A stretch of 64,000 nucleotides of DNA from assembly GCF_000721105.1 (NCBI RefSeq), contig NZ_JOEV01000008.1, positions 1 through 64,000 of the forward strand, in the 5' to 3' direction. A program made the translations under genes and the position numbers. The first letter of the stretch is position 1; each line of letters starts with the position of its first letter. The notes under the pieces were generated by a model, which had not been told where the DNA came from, searched no databases, and saw only the letters and a program-made list of their open reading frames with translations. This DNA is from Streptomyces cellulosae. Its GTDB lineage: Bacteria; Actinomycetota; Actinomycetes; Streptomycetales; Streptomycetaceae. This document shows, piece by piece, positions 35,172-43,120 of the stretch.

Positions 35172-36344
35172 ATGTCCGGCCGAGACCCTTTGTGCCAGCC
35201 CCGTCGCATCCGTCGCGGGGCCGCCCTGACATTGGTCTTCGCCAGCGTGCTCATCGCCGGAGCCGCGACCGGCACCTTCCCTCAGGCCGCCGACCGCGAC
35301 CGGAAACCCGCCTCGGATCCGACCCTGTCGGCCGCCTCCATGAGCCGTCACGAGGACGTGGCGAAGGCCGCCGAGAAGGCCATGGCGAACGGCACGTCCC
35401 CCATGGAGGCCGCCGAACGCGCGGTCAGCCGCAGCGGGGACCGCTGGGGCGCCGTCTACTCCGAGAACGAGTACGAGGAGTTCCAGGACGCCCTCGACGG
35501 CCAGTACACCGGCGTCGGCCTGTGGGCGCGGCGCGAGCGGGACGGCCGTATCGAAGTGACCAAGGTGGCCTCCGGGTCGCCCGCGGCCGACGCCGGGATC
35601 CGGCGCGGCGACCGGCTGCGCAGCGTCGACGGGAGGAAGGCCGACGGGCGGCCCGTCACCGAGGTGGTCTCCGCGCTGCGCGGCGACGCCACCGACGCGG
35701 CAGCCGGAACCACCGTCCGCCTCGGTCTGGAACGCGGCCCGCGCGCGTGGAGCCTCACGCTGCGCCGGGCCCTCCTGTCCACCGACGACGTGACCGTGCG
35801 CACCCTCGCCGACGGCGTCACCGTCATCAGGGTCGCCGCCTTCACCAAGGGCGTCGGCGACACCGTCCGCACCGCCGTACGGCAGGCCCCGGCCGACACC
35901 GGGATCATCCTCGACCTGCGCGGCAACTCCGGAGGACTGGTCACCGAGGCCGTCACCACCGCCTCCGCCTTCCTCGACGGCGGCCTGGTCGCCACGTACG
36001 ACGTCGACGGCGACCAGCGTGCCCTGCACGCCACAGCCGACGGCGACACCACCAGGCCCCTGGTCACGCTCGTCGACGGCGGCACGATGAGCGCGGCCGA
36101 GCTGCTCACCGGCGCCCTGCAGGACCGCGGCCGCGCGGTCGTCGTCGGGTCCCGCACCTTCGGCAAGGGATCCGTCCAGATGCCGAGCCGGCTGCCCGAC
36201 GGCAGCGTCGCCGAGCTCACCGTCGGTCACTACCGCACCCCCGCCGGCCGCAGCGTCGACGGCCACGGCATCACGCCCGACCTGGACGTCGAGCGGAACG
36301 TCCTGGAGCGGGCCGGGACGGTGCTGAGCGGACTCGGGCGGTAG
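35172..36344 (+). CDS. S41 family PDZ protease (CtpA-like)
   Basis: A 390-residue exported carboxyl-terminal processing protease. A basic N terminus and a hydrophobic segment ([16 protein letters not shown]) indicate a signal peptide or anchor. A PDZ domain (about 105-200) contains [12 protein letters not shown] and [14 protein letters not shown]. The catalytic domain carries LRGNSGGLV, the nucleophile Ser in [11 protein letters not shown] and the general-base Lys in [11 protein letters not shown], so the Ser-Lys dyad is intact. Substrates are unknown. Its place just after ftsEX suggests, without proof, a role in envelope remodelling at division. Confidence 0.92.
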   Translation: MSGRDPLCQPRRIRRGAALTLVFASVLIAGAATGTFPQAADRDRKPASDPTLSAASMSRHEDVAKAAEKAMANGTSPMEAAERAVSRSGDRWGAVYSENEYEEFQDALDGQYTGVGLWARRERDGRIEVTKVASGSPAADAGIRRGDRLRSVDGRKADGRPVTEVVSALRGDATDAAAGTTVRLGLERGPRAWSLTLRRALLSTDDVTVRTLADGVTVIRVAAFTKGVGDTVRTAVRQAPADTGIILDLRGNSGGLVTEAVTTASAFLDGGLVATYDVDGDQRALHATADGDTTRPLVTLVDGGTMSAAELLTGALQDRGRAVVVGSRTFGKGSVQMPSRLPDGSVAELTVGHYRTPAGRSVDGHGITPDLDVERNVLERAGTVLSGLGR

Positions 36345-36420
36345 CGGGCCTCCTCCTCGCCCGCCCCCGGTAAATGGGCTTCGCGCAAACCCCCTCCGTA
36401 GTGCGAAAATGGGCCGCACT

Positions 36421-36975
36421 ATGAGCAAGGGAATGTACGTACCGAAGGAGTCCCAGGCCAAGCAGGGCGGGACGGCCGCGAAGGCCAGAGAAGGCGAGAA
36501 GGGCGGCAAGCGCAAGATCGTCGCCCAGAACAAGAAGGCGCGGCACGACTACGCGATCGTCGACACCTACGAGGCCGGCATCGTCCTCACGGGCACCGAG
36601 GTCAAGTCGCTGCGCGAGGGGCGGACGTCGCTGACCGACGGGTTCGTCCAGATCGACAGGGGGGAGGCGTGGCTGCACAACGCCCATATCCCCGAGTACC
36701 ACCAGGGCAGCTGGACCAACCACTCCGCGCGCCGCAAGCGCAAGCTGCTGCTGCACCGCGAGGAGATCGACAAGCTGGAGGCCAAGTCCCAGGAGACGGG
36801 TCACACGATCGTGCCCCTCGCCCTGTACTTCAGGGACGGCCGGGCGAAGGCCGAGATCGCCCTCGCGCGAGGCAAGAAGGAGTACGACAAGCGCCAGACC
36901 CTTCGCGAGAAGCAGGACCGGCGGGAGTCGGACCGGGCGATCGCGGCGGCGAAGCGGAAGCAGCGGGCCCAGTAG
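36421..36975 (+). CDS. smpB: tmRNA-binding protein SmpB
   Basis: A 184-residue SmpB, which delivers tmRNA to stalled ribosomes. The conserved body starts at [38 protein letters not shown] and continues with WLHNAHI and [12 protein letters not shown]; the C-terminal [17 protein letters not shown] is the tail that occupies the empty mRNA channel. The N terminus is about 25 residues longer than the usual 159-residue protein. Alternative starts are 36409 and 36433; none has a strong ribosome site. The gene lies 116 bases before ssrA, its RNA partner. Confidence 0.95.
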   Translation: MSKGMYVPKESQAKQGGTAAKAREGEKGGKRKIVAQNKKARHDYAIVDTYEAGIVLTGTEVKSLREGRTSLTDGFVQIDRGEAWLHNAHIPEYHQGSWTNHSARRKRKLLLHREEIDKLEAKSQETGHTIVPLALYFRDGRAKAEIALARGKKEYDKRQTLREKQDRRESDRAIAAAKRKQRAQ

Positions 36976-37056
36976 GGCGAACCGACGGGAATACGGTGGC
37001 ATCGTCGTGCGTTGGTCACGTACGATGGCACTGCCACCCCACAGCGGGTGCGCGCG

Positions 37057-37075
37057 CCCTCCGGTCTCCGGAGGG
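37057..37075 (+). terminator. hairpin between smpB and ssrA
   Basis: CCCTCCGG at 37057-37064 pairs perfectly with CCGGAGGG at 37068-37075 around three bases. It lies 17 bases before the tmRNA and could end smpB transcription or lie in a longer precursor. Confidence 0.5.
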
Positions 37076-37091
37076 ATTGAAAAAACAACAT

Positions 37092-37475
37092 GGGGATGAT
37101 CGGTTTCGACAGCGGCTGTTGAAGCAGGGGAAGCGTGTCGAGGAAGCGGCAATGATCTCGTTAACCATATGTCGCAACCAATAATCGCCAATTCCAAGAG
37201 CGATTCCCGCGCCTTCGCCCTCGCTGCCTAATAAGCAGTGAGTGAAGGCCCTTACGGGTGTCAGACCGGGGATGTTCCCGACCCGGACCCTGGCATAATC
37301 TAGGGGACTAAACCATCGAGCCCGGTCACGGGGTTCGATGGGAAATCAAACAGTGACTGGGCCCGTCGGCGACTTGTTCGCGAGATCGCCGGGGCCGAGA
37401 AAATCGCAGCGAACTGCACACGGAGAAGCCCTGATTCTGCACCGTTGGACGCGGGTTCGATTCCCGCCATCTCCA
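37092..37475 (+). ncRNA. ssrA: transfer-messenger RNA
   Basis: The tmRNA that rescues stalled ribosomes. The 5' end GGGGAUGAU pairs with the 3' end AUCUCC plus discriminator A at 37475, and GGTTCGATTCC is the T-arm; the CCA end is not encoded and must be added. The tag frame starts at GCC 37187 and encodes ANSKSDSRAFALAA, followed by two stops at 37229-37234. The ALAA ending is the usual proteolysis signal. Pseudoknot-like segments follow the tag. It is preceded by smpB and followed by a terminator. No duplicated 3' end was seen downstream, so the gene does not appear to be an occupied integration site. Confidence 0.95.
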
Positions 37476-37512
37476 CTCGCCCGCACGTGTGCGGGTACCC
37501 CATGTGGGCACA

Positions 37513-37543
37513 GGCCCCGTCGCTTCGAGCGGCGGGGCCTTTG
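37513..37543 (+). terminator. terminator of ssrA
   Basis: GGCCCCGTCGC at 37513-37523 pairs with GCGGCGGGGCC (one mismatch) ending at 37539, followed by TTTG. It lies about 40 bases after the mature tmRNA end. Confidence 0.8.
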
Positions 37544-37715
37544 TCATGCGCGGACGCGGACGACTGGCTTTGTTCGTGGATACGCGTGTGGACCGGCCGG
37601 CTCGGGCGGCCCGGCTTCTCCAGGCGCAGCCGGCTGAGACCGGCCGGCAGCGTCCGCCCTGTGAAGCGCGGGCTCGGAGCAGCCGCTCTAACGGCTGCTC
37701 CGGACCCCGGGCCGG

Positions 37716-39086
37716 TCAGTTGACGGCCAGAACCGCCGTGTTGTTCGTGAGGTCCGGGTCGAAGTCGAAGGGGTACTGGCCGAACTCGCCGAACGCGGGG
37801 TGGATGCTCACGGCACCGGTCGCGCTGGGCACCACGGTGTCGACGCGTACGGAGAAAGCGAACGTCCGCTTGGTGTCCTCCAGTACCCAGTACCGCAGAT
37901 CGCAGTCGTAGCGCGGGGCGCCCGTCCGCTGGGGGTAGTAGCTGCCGGCCAGGGTGCGCGGGTAGCAGCCCGACGGCACTCCCGTGACCTTGGTGCCCTC
38001 GGGTACGACCAGCCGGACCTCGGCGACCGGGTCGCCGGAGCCGAGGTTGCCGAACCAGGCCGGGCCGTTGTTCCTGAACGTGAGCTCGGCCGTGGCCGTC
38101 TCGCCCGCCGCGCCGGAGATGGCGTCACCGGTCACGGAGAAGTCCGCGGTGTTCTCCGCGCCGATCTGGACGACCGTGTAGTCGTTCTGGGAGTCGATGT
38201 CCTGGGCGCCGTCGCCCGGCTCGACATCGATGTCGAGCCGCTCGTTCAGCGCGTGCGCGGCGAGTCGCACCGTCAGCGGCTCGGGCAGTTCGAAGGAGTC
38301 GCCCGGCGCCAGCACCTGGTCGAACGTGCAGATTGCCGTGTTCGACGGTGCGTAGTCAGTGCCGTCCGTCGTGGTGTAGGTGCAGGCGTCGTACCGGGTC
38401 AGATCCGTCAGGCCGTACGAGGCGTACAGCTTGACGGTGAACCCGTTCGCGCTCTGGTTGCCGTTGTTGGTGATCTTGAACGGGATCGTCCGCTCGTCGC
38501 CGGGCTGACCGTCCTCGATGTCGGCGACGGGGGCGATGGCGAGGTCGGGCCCGGCGCCGACGGTGAGCGTGGTGTCGGAGCTCTCGTGCGGCGCGGTGAG
38601 CGTGCCGTCGGGGCCACCGGTAGCCGTCGCCTCGTAGGTGATCCTGCCCTGTGCGCCGACTTCGGCACCGTCGGCCGCGCGCACCGTCAGGAACACCTGG
38701 TCCTGGTAGTCGCCGCCGATCGCGGGCACCACGGGAACGTCGCACACCGCACTCGTGCCGCTCGGCGTGCAGTTGTCAGGCCAGGTCACCTCGGCGACCC
38801 CGGTGAGGTCGGAGGCGTCGACGGTGAGCCTGCCGTCGGTCACCGTGAAATTCTCGTTGTCGTGGTAGATGCCGACGCCGAGGGTGCGGGGCTGCGGCTG
38901 ACCACTGTCGGTGCCGAGCGGCAGCGTTTGTTCGTACGGCTCGTTGATCGACAGCTGGTCGGTCTGCGGCGGGTCGTCGTCAGCGAACGCGGGCGCGGCA
39001 AGACCGGCAGTCAGCAGGCCGACCGCCACCGCCACGGCGGCGCCGGATCTGCGGCGTAACGGGCGTCCGGCGGAGAACGGTCTCAT
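37716..39086 (-). CDS. secreted protein with repeated beta-rich domains, TTA codon
   Basis: A 456-residue exported protein of unknown function. A signal peptide (VAVAVGLLTAGLAAPAFA) is followed by three or four beta-rich, CARDB/DUF11-like segments with phrases such as FKITNNGNQSANGFTV and LTFRNNGPAWFG. Cys residues come in pairs, suggesting disulfides. There is no sorting motif or C-terminal membrane segment. The ATG at 39086 has a run of six G upstream; the open frame begins earlier at 39155. Codon 10 (39057-39059, RPLRR) is TTA, the leucine codon read only by the bldA tRNA, so expression is probably developmentally timed. Confidence 0.85.
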   Translation of the reverse strand: MRPFSAGRPLRRRSGAAVAVAVGLLTAGLAAPAFADDDPPQTDQLSINEPYEQTLPLGTDSGQPQPRTLGVGIYHDNENFTVTDGRLTVDASDLTGVAEVTWPDNCTPSGTSAVCDVPVVPAIGGDYQDQVFLTVRAADGAEVGAQGRITYEATATGGPDGTLTAPHESSDTTLTVGAGPDLAIAPVADIEDGQPGDERTIPFKITNNGNQSANGFTVKLYASYGLTDLTRYDACTYTTTDGTDYAPSNTAICTFDQVLAPGDSFELPEPLTVRLAAHALNERLDIDVEPGDGAQDIDSQNDYTVVQIGAENTADFSVTGDAISGAAGETATAELTFRNNGPAWFGNLGSGDPVAEVRLVVPEGTKVTGVPSGCYPRTLAGSYYPQRTGAPRYDCDLRYWVLEDTKRTFAFSVRVDTVVPSATGAVSIHPAFGEFGQYPFDFDPDLTNNTAVLAVN

Positions 39087-39156
39087 AGGTACCCCCCAAG
39101 GGTGTGGTAAGCGACTGACGCGCCGGCAGCCCCGGCGCACCGGCAGGATCATCACA

Positions 39157-39429
39157 TGGCAGGGCAGCCCGCCGCGCCCGGGTTTCCGGCCCTGTCGGAG
39201 CGGTGCGAGGATGGTGAAGCCCTGGCGGGAAAGGTGACGCTCACCCTGTGCGGCCGGACGACGACCGCGCCATGGTCCGCATCGCCTCCGCGGGCTTCCA
39301 CGACGAGGCGGCCTCCGGGTGGACCGTGCCGCGGTCCACCCGGCCGAGCCCGGAGCTGACCGGCGATCAGCGCTGCACTACTGCGAGTACGTGGTGTCCG
39401 GCCTGAGGCACTTGGTTGCCGACGACTGA
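39157..39429 (+). pseudogene. possible frameshifted gene remnant
   Basis: A stretch with coding-like third-position GC but no intact frame. One frame gives MVRIASAGFHDEAASGW from 39271 on, then degenerates to a stop; a second frame, shifted by two, gives RAAVHPAEPGADRRSALHYC and continues to VADD and a stop at 39427-39429. Joined, they could be the C-terminal part of a small soluble protein. This is weak evidence, and the stretch could be ordinary spacer. It lies between the secreted protein and the ATPase gene, in a region of accessory character. Confidence 0.25.
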
Positions 39430-39438
39430 ACGCCCAGC

Positions 39439-39915
39439 TCAGGACCCGCACCCACCCGAGTGCGGGCCCGTGGTCGTTTCGCACGTCCGGTCTGTCTGGT
39501 CGGTCGGCAGTTCGAACCACACCGTCTTGCCGACACCGCAGGTCCGGGGTTCGGCGCCCCACGTGTCCGCCAGTGCCGCCACCAGGGGCAGACCCCGCCC
39601 TGTCTCGTCGTACGGTGTCGCCTCCCGTACGACTGGGAGGGTGCCGTTCGCGTCGGTCACCTCGATCCGCAGGCGGCCCGCCTCAACGAGGCACCGGGTC
39701 CGGATCTCGCGGCCCGGTGAGACCTTCGCATGGCGGTACGCGTTCGTCATCAGCTCGCTCAGCAACAGGACCGCCGTGTCCGTCACCTCGTCCGGGAGTT
39801 TCCAGGAGGTCGCCTGCTCGCGGAGGAGGGCCCGGGCCCTGCCCGCGCTGCGGGCGTGGCGGGGCAGGCGCCACTCGATGTCCTGGGGGAGGGAGGATGC
39901 GGAGGTCGGCGGCAT
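39439..39915 (-). CDS. HATPase_c ATP-binding protein (RsbW-like, whiJ-type set)
   Basis: A 158-residue single-domain GHKL ATPase resembling anti-sigma-factor kinases. The N box is LLLSELMTNAYRHAK, and the G boxes include VTDANGTLP and GRGLPLVAALADTWG. In Streptomyces such proteins often sit next to an XRE regulator and a DUF397 protein, as at whiJ, where they affect development. The ATG at 39915 (MPPTSASS) has AAGGA upstream; the frame extends to 39960. It is divergent from the XRE gene and shares its promoter region. Whether it phosphorylates an anti-anti-sigma factor is unknown. Confidence 0.85.
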   Translation of the reverse strand: MPPTSASSLPQDIEWRLPRHARSAGRARALLREQATSWKLPDEVTDTAVLLLSELMTNAYRHAKVSPGREIRTRCLVEAGRLRIEVTDANGTLPVVREATPYDETGRGLPLVAALADTWGAEPRTCGVGKTVWFELPTDQTDRTCETTTGPHSGGCGS

Positions 39916-40048
39916 GTGCGTTTCGTTCCTTGCGTGTGATTCCCCGTCATTTCGTGTCATCAGGCTGGGGGTTGGCGCTTAGCCTCGGGAGTGGCGGAGC
40001 GGGTACACAGCGTGGCTGTACACGGTGTGTCGGGCGGGAGGCGGGTGG

Positions 40049-40876
40049 GTGCGCGTGGCTTCCGGGGAGTCGCAGCAGGCGCAGCAGCAGAACTGGCGGT
40101 ACTGCGGTGCGCAGATCAAGTTGTGGCGGGACGGGGCGGGAGTCGGCCGGCAGGCGCTCGCCGACGAGGCCGGGTACGACTACGAGTACGTCAAGTCGAT
40201 GGAGTGCGGCAGGCGTCGGCCCACGCTGCGGTTGCTGCAGGTCGCGGACCAGATGTGCGGGGCGCGGGGGAAGTTGCTCGCGGGGCACGAGTTCTTGAAG
40301 CCGGAGCCGTTTCCCGCACGGTCGCAGGAGTACATGGCGCTTGAGGCTGAGGCGATCGTGGTCCATCACTACGCGCTTGGGCTGGTGCCCGGTCTGCTGC
40401 AGACGGAGGGGTACGCGCGAAGGTTGATCAGCGAGAGTTGTCCTCCGCTGGACGACGAGACGGTCGAGGAACGCGTGCGGGCCCGACTGGCGCGGCAGGA
40501 GGCGCTGACGCGCCGTTCCGGAACCGTGTACGGCTTCGTGATCCATGAGGCCGCCCTGCGTACGGAAGTCGGTGCACAGGATGTCATGCGCCAACAATTG
40601 CTGACCTTGCTGAAAATCGGTGAGCTGCGCAATGTGTCCATCCAGGTGCTGCCGTTCGGGAAATGCAACGGGCTGGCACTCAATGGCCCGTTCGTTTTGC
40701 TGGAGACCGTGGAACACGAGCACTTCGCCTACGTTGAAGGCCCCGAGACAAGCGTGCTGCACGCCGACGCCGACAAGGTCAGCTACTTGGCTCAGGTGCA
40801 TGGCATGATCCGCATGCAGGCTCTGGGAGTTGAGGAGTCGGCCGCGCGCATCCGGAAGGTGGCAGAGGAGCTATGA
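40049..40876 (+). CDS. XRE helix-turn-helix regulator with DUF5753 domain
   Basis: A 275-residue regulator of the type paired with DUF397 proteins. Residues about 20-75 are an XRE-like helix-turn-helix: GVGRQALADEAGYDYEYVKSMECGRRRP. The remainder is a DUF5753 domain, with YALGLVPGLLQTEGYARRLI, VRARLARQEALTR and VQVLPF-like sequence (IQVLPFGK). The GTG at 40049 is set by GGGAGG seven bases upstream; the frame begins at 40025. The stop overlaps the DUF397 start by four bases (ATGA). The pair probably acts with the divergent ATPase gene. Confidence 0.9.
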   Translation: MRVASGESQQAQQQNWRYCGAQIKLWRDGAGVGRQALADEAGYDYEYVKSMECGRRRPTLRLLQVADQMCGARGKLLAGHEFLKPEPFPARSQEYMALEAEAIVVHHYALGLVPGLLQTEGYARRLISESCPPLDDETVEERVRARLARQEALTRRSGTVYGFVIHEAALRTEVGAQDVMRQQLLTLLKIGELRNVSIQVLPFGKCNGLALNGPFVLLETVEHEHFAYVEGPETSVLHADADKVSYLAQVHGMIRMQALGVEESAARIRKVAEEL

Positions 40877-41121
40877 GCGAATCGCTGGCATGGTTCAAGT
40901 CCAGCTACAGCGACTCCCAGGGCGGCGAATGCCTTGAAGTCGCCTACGCCTGGCGCAAGTCCAGCTACAGCGACGACCAGGGCGGCGAATGCCTCGAAGT
41001 CGCCCTCCACCCCCACACCATCCACGTCCGCGACTCGAAGCTCGGCGCTCGAAGCCCCCGCTTCGATGTGCCGGCGGACGCCTGGACCGCGTTCCTCGCG
41101 TACGCCTCCCGCGAGGCCTGA
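40873..41121 (+). CDS. DUF397 protein with internally duplicated motif
   Basis: An 82-residue DUF397 protein, the small partner of the upstream XRE regulator. The family normally has one motif like WRKSSYSGGxGGxCVEVA; here it occurs twice, WFKSSYSDSQGGECLEVA at about residues 7-24 and WRKSSYSDDQGGECLEVA at about 27-44. The DNA copies start at 40891 and 40951, exactly 60 bases apart, and are nearly identical, so the duplication is recent and in frame. The tail IHVRDSKLGARSPRFDVPAD is family-typical. It is translationally coupled to the XRE gene by ATGA. Confidence 0.9.
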   Translation: MSESLAWFKSSYSDSQGGECLEVAYAWRKSSYSDDQGGECLEVALHPHTIHVRDSKLGARSPRFDVPADAWTAFLAYASREA

Positions 41122-41252
41122 GCTCCGGGCTTCGGGCCTCGGAATTCGAGCTCCTTCTTCAAGGAATGGGTGGTGGGTCTCAACCCGCCCTCCCACCCTC
41201 CCCGCGCCTGAACTGCCTTGCGTGCCCGCACGGATGACTTTTGGTGATCGTG

Positions 41253-41330
41253 TTGCGACGCAGTGTCGCGACCCTCTAGCGTTCGCGACAACAAACAACC
41301 CCGGTCGGGTGTTCGCAGCACCCGCCGGGG
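41253..41330 (+). promoter_or_regulatory. promoter with operator-like palindrome and leader hairpin
   Basis: TTGCGA at 41253-41258 and TAGCGT at 41277-41282 are spaced by 18 bases and look like a good -35/-10 pair. GTTGCGAC and GTGTCGCGAC form a near-palindrome over the -35 and spacer, and GTTCGCGAC recurs near the start of transcription. A strong hairpin (41299-41330; CCCCGG and CGGGTG arms with one bulge) follows in the leader, 30 bases before the gene. Confidence 0.55.
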
Positions 41331-41360
41331 TCTCACCCCAAGATCGGAAAAGGCGATCCC

Positions 41361-42323
41361 GTGGCTTACGAAAACTCTAGCGCTGCCCTGCCTCCGCTCG
41401 CAGCCCATCCCATGGCCAAGCCCGGTTACGGCAAGCGCAATGCGCCCGACCAGCAGCCGCCCCGGCCCGGCGACTTCGATCACCTCCCCGCACGTGAGGC
41501 GTATCTCGCGGGCCTCCTCGACCAGCTGTGCGAGAACGCGGCGATGGACGCCAAGACCATGGCCAAGGCCCAGCCCCTCTACGGGCAGCAGGCCGTCCGC
41601 TCCGGGTTCAACGAGCTGGGCAGGTTCGGGCATCTGCGTCGCGTACGCCGTCGCGTCGAGCCGGCCGACGGGTCCGCCACCGGCACGCGGTGGGTCTTCT
41701 ACACGTACTGGTCGCGTACCGCACGGGACAACGAATGGTGGGCCCGATTCCTCGAAGGTGACGCGAGTGCCGTGACGGCTCAGTCATCCCTCGAGCCTCC
41801 CGCCGAGCCGTCCGACCCCGCCGACCCGGGCGACGTACCCCCACCGGTCGATCCTCCGCAGTCGCACGACCGCGCGCGCCCCTCCACCGCCTACGCCACC
41901 CTCGCCCGACTCGGCCTCCGCGAGCCGCGACTGGCCCTGTCCTCCGCTGACTGCGCCGCCCTGGAGCAGTCGGCCGCGGAGTGGTTGGACCGTGGGGCGA
42001 CTCCCGATCAGCTGACACAGGTCCTCGTCGCGGCCCTTCCCGAGCGCGTGTACGCACCCGGTGCCTTCGTCAGGCGCAGGCTGGTCGACAAGATGCCTCC
42101 CGAACAGCGGCCGACGGCGGAGCCGAGCGCACCCCGCGTCCTCATGGAGTGCACGGACTGCGGCGTCCCGGGCCGCCCGGAAGCCCTGCCCGGGGGCCTC
42201 TGCCGTGGCTGCCGCCAGGGGGTCGAGGGCGATACCACGGAGCTCGGTCGGATGCGGCACGCCGCTGTGCACGCCCGGGTCGCCGAAGTGCGCGCCTCGA
42301 TGCGAGCGCCACAACCTGTCTGA
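41361..42323 (+). CDS. winged-helix (MarR-like) protein with zinc-ribbon tail
   Basis: A 320-residue protein of a type common in Streptomyces accessory regions. Residues about 40-130 resemble a winged helix-turn-helix: YLAGLLDQLCENAAMDAKT through GFNELGRFGHLRRVRRRV and a wing with WVFYTYWSRTARDN. A Pro-rich linker follows. A second helical domain has LARLGLREPRLALSSADCA and LDRGATPDQLTQVL. The end carries two Cys pairs (CTDCG and CRGCRQ), a probable zinc ribbon. The GTG at 41361 follows AAAAGGCGATCCC. It is likely a DNA-binding regulator, possibly autoregulated from the palindrome in its promoter. Targets are unknown. Confidence 0.75.
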   Translation: MAYENSSAALPPLAAHPMAKPGYGKRNAPDQQPPRPGDFDHLPAREAYLAGLLDQLCENAAMDAKTMAKAQPLYGQQAVRSGFNELGRFGHLRRVRRRVEPADGSATGTRWVFYTYWSRTARDNEWWARFLEGDASAVTAQSSLEPPAEPSDPADPGDVPPPVDPPQSHDRARPSTAYATLARLGLREPRLALSSADCAALEQSAAEWLDRGATPDQLTQVLVAALPERVYAPGAFVRRRLVDKMPPEQRPTAEPSAPRVLMECTDCGVPGRPEALPGGLCRGCRQGVEGDTTELGRMRHAAVHARVAEVRASMRAPQPV

Positions 42324-42423
42324 AGCCGGCGCGCTTGAAGCGGCCACCCTTCAGCATCCCGCAGTGCCCGTCAGCACTCTTCACTACTGTGCCGCAATAG
42401 GAGTTCCTCACATGGGTATGCGA

Positions 42424-42429
42424 TATCCT
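42424..42429 (+). promoter_or_regulatory. candidate -10 of the antitoxin gene, leaderless
   Basis: TATCCT ends six bases before the ATG at 42436 and no ribosome site is present, suggesting a leaderless toxin-antitoxin transcript. Confidence 0.45.
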
Positions 42430-42435
42430 CACATC

Positions 42436-42720
42436 ATGGCAGTCAAGAAGCCGATCTCCATCACGCTCGACCCCGACGTGCTCGAAGAGCTCCAACGGCT
42501 CGTCGAGGCGGGCGAGGCCCCTTCGCTGTCCGCGCTGATCAACGACACCCTGCGCAGCCGTGTCGAGCGGCAGCGGCGTGCGGAGCAGGCGCGGCAGTAC
42601 ATCGAGGAGAACCTGCTGCAGGGGCAGACGCTGACGGACGACGAGATGATCGAGGCACGCGGCTTGCTGGCCGCGAACAAGGCCCGTACCGAGGCCCGCC
42701 GCAAGGGCGCGGCGGCGTGA
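42436..42720 (+). CDS. ribbon-helix-helix (CopG-type) antitoxin
   Basis: A 94-residue antitoxin for the PIN-domain toxin that follows. The N terminus KKPISITLDPDVLEELQRLV is a ribbon-helix-helix DNA-binding unit that likely represses its own promoter. The basic, helical C terminus wraps the toxin in related pairs. The ATG at 42436 fits a leaderless start; in-frame ATGs at 42412 and 42418 are alternatives. The stop overlaps the toxin start by four bases (GTGA), enforcing coupled translation. Confidence 0.82.
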   Translation: MAVKKPISITLDPDVLEELQRLVEAGEAPSLSALINDTLRSRVERQRRAEQARQYIEENLLQGQTLTDDEMIEARGLLAANKARTEARRKGAAA

Positions 42721-43106
42721 GTGACGGTGTCATCCTGGACCATCACGCGCTGCTCGCCCTGGGGAAGGGGCACCGGATCCTTTCCGGGTTCGTCGTGGCC
42801 GCGCACGAGGACCCCCTCTACACGGTGATCGCCCCGGCGCTCTGCCTGGCCGAGGCGACGAGGAACCGACCTGGTATCGCGACCCACCTGGCACAACTGG
42901 CTGCCGTCGAGGTCGCGTCGGTCGACCGGATCCTCGCCGATGCCATGGGGCGGGTCGCCGCCTCGTTCTTCCCCGAGCACGGCTGGCCGGTCCTGCACGC
43001 CGCGGCTGTCAGCATGGCGACCGGCTGGGAGGTGGCCACGACGGAGGCGGCTGCCTATCGTGGCCTGGGAATTCCCCTGCTCCCGGTGGTTCCGGCACAG
43101 GACTGA
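42717..43106 (+). CDS. PIN-domain toxin (VapC-like)
   Basis: A 129-residue PIN-fold protein, probably an RNA-cleaving toxin neutralised by the upstream antitoxin. The first acidic residue is in GVILDHHALLALG and the second in LCLAEATRN. The third, usually Asp after a Thr, is Glu in VATTEAAAYRGLGI. Length fits VapC. The GTG start at 42717 overlaps the antitoxin stop. It ends 14 bases before the convergent LacI gene. RNase activity is inferred from the fold; the substrate, tRNA in many VapC proteins, is unknown. Confidence 0.8.
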   Translation: MSDGVILDHHALLALGKGHRILSGFVVAAHEDPLYTVIAPALCLAEATRNRPGIATHLAQLAAVEVASVDRILADAMGRVAASFFPEHGWPVLHAAAVSMATGWEVATTEAAAYRGLGIPLLPVVPAQD

Positions 43107-43120
43107 CGGCCGTACACCGC

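Noticed and set aside
37452..37475. Attachment site at the 3' end of ssrA
   Set aside because: I looked for a second copy of the T-arm and acceptor sequence downstream and saw none within the window.
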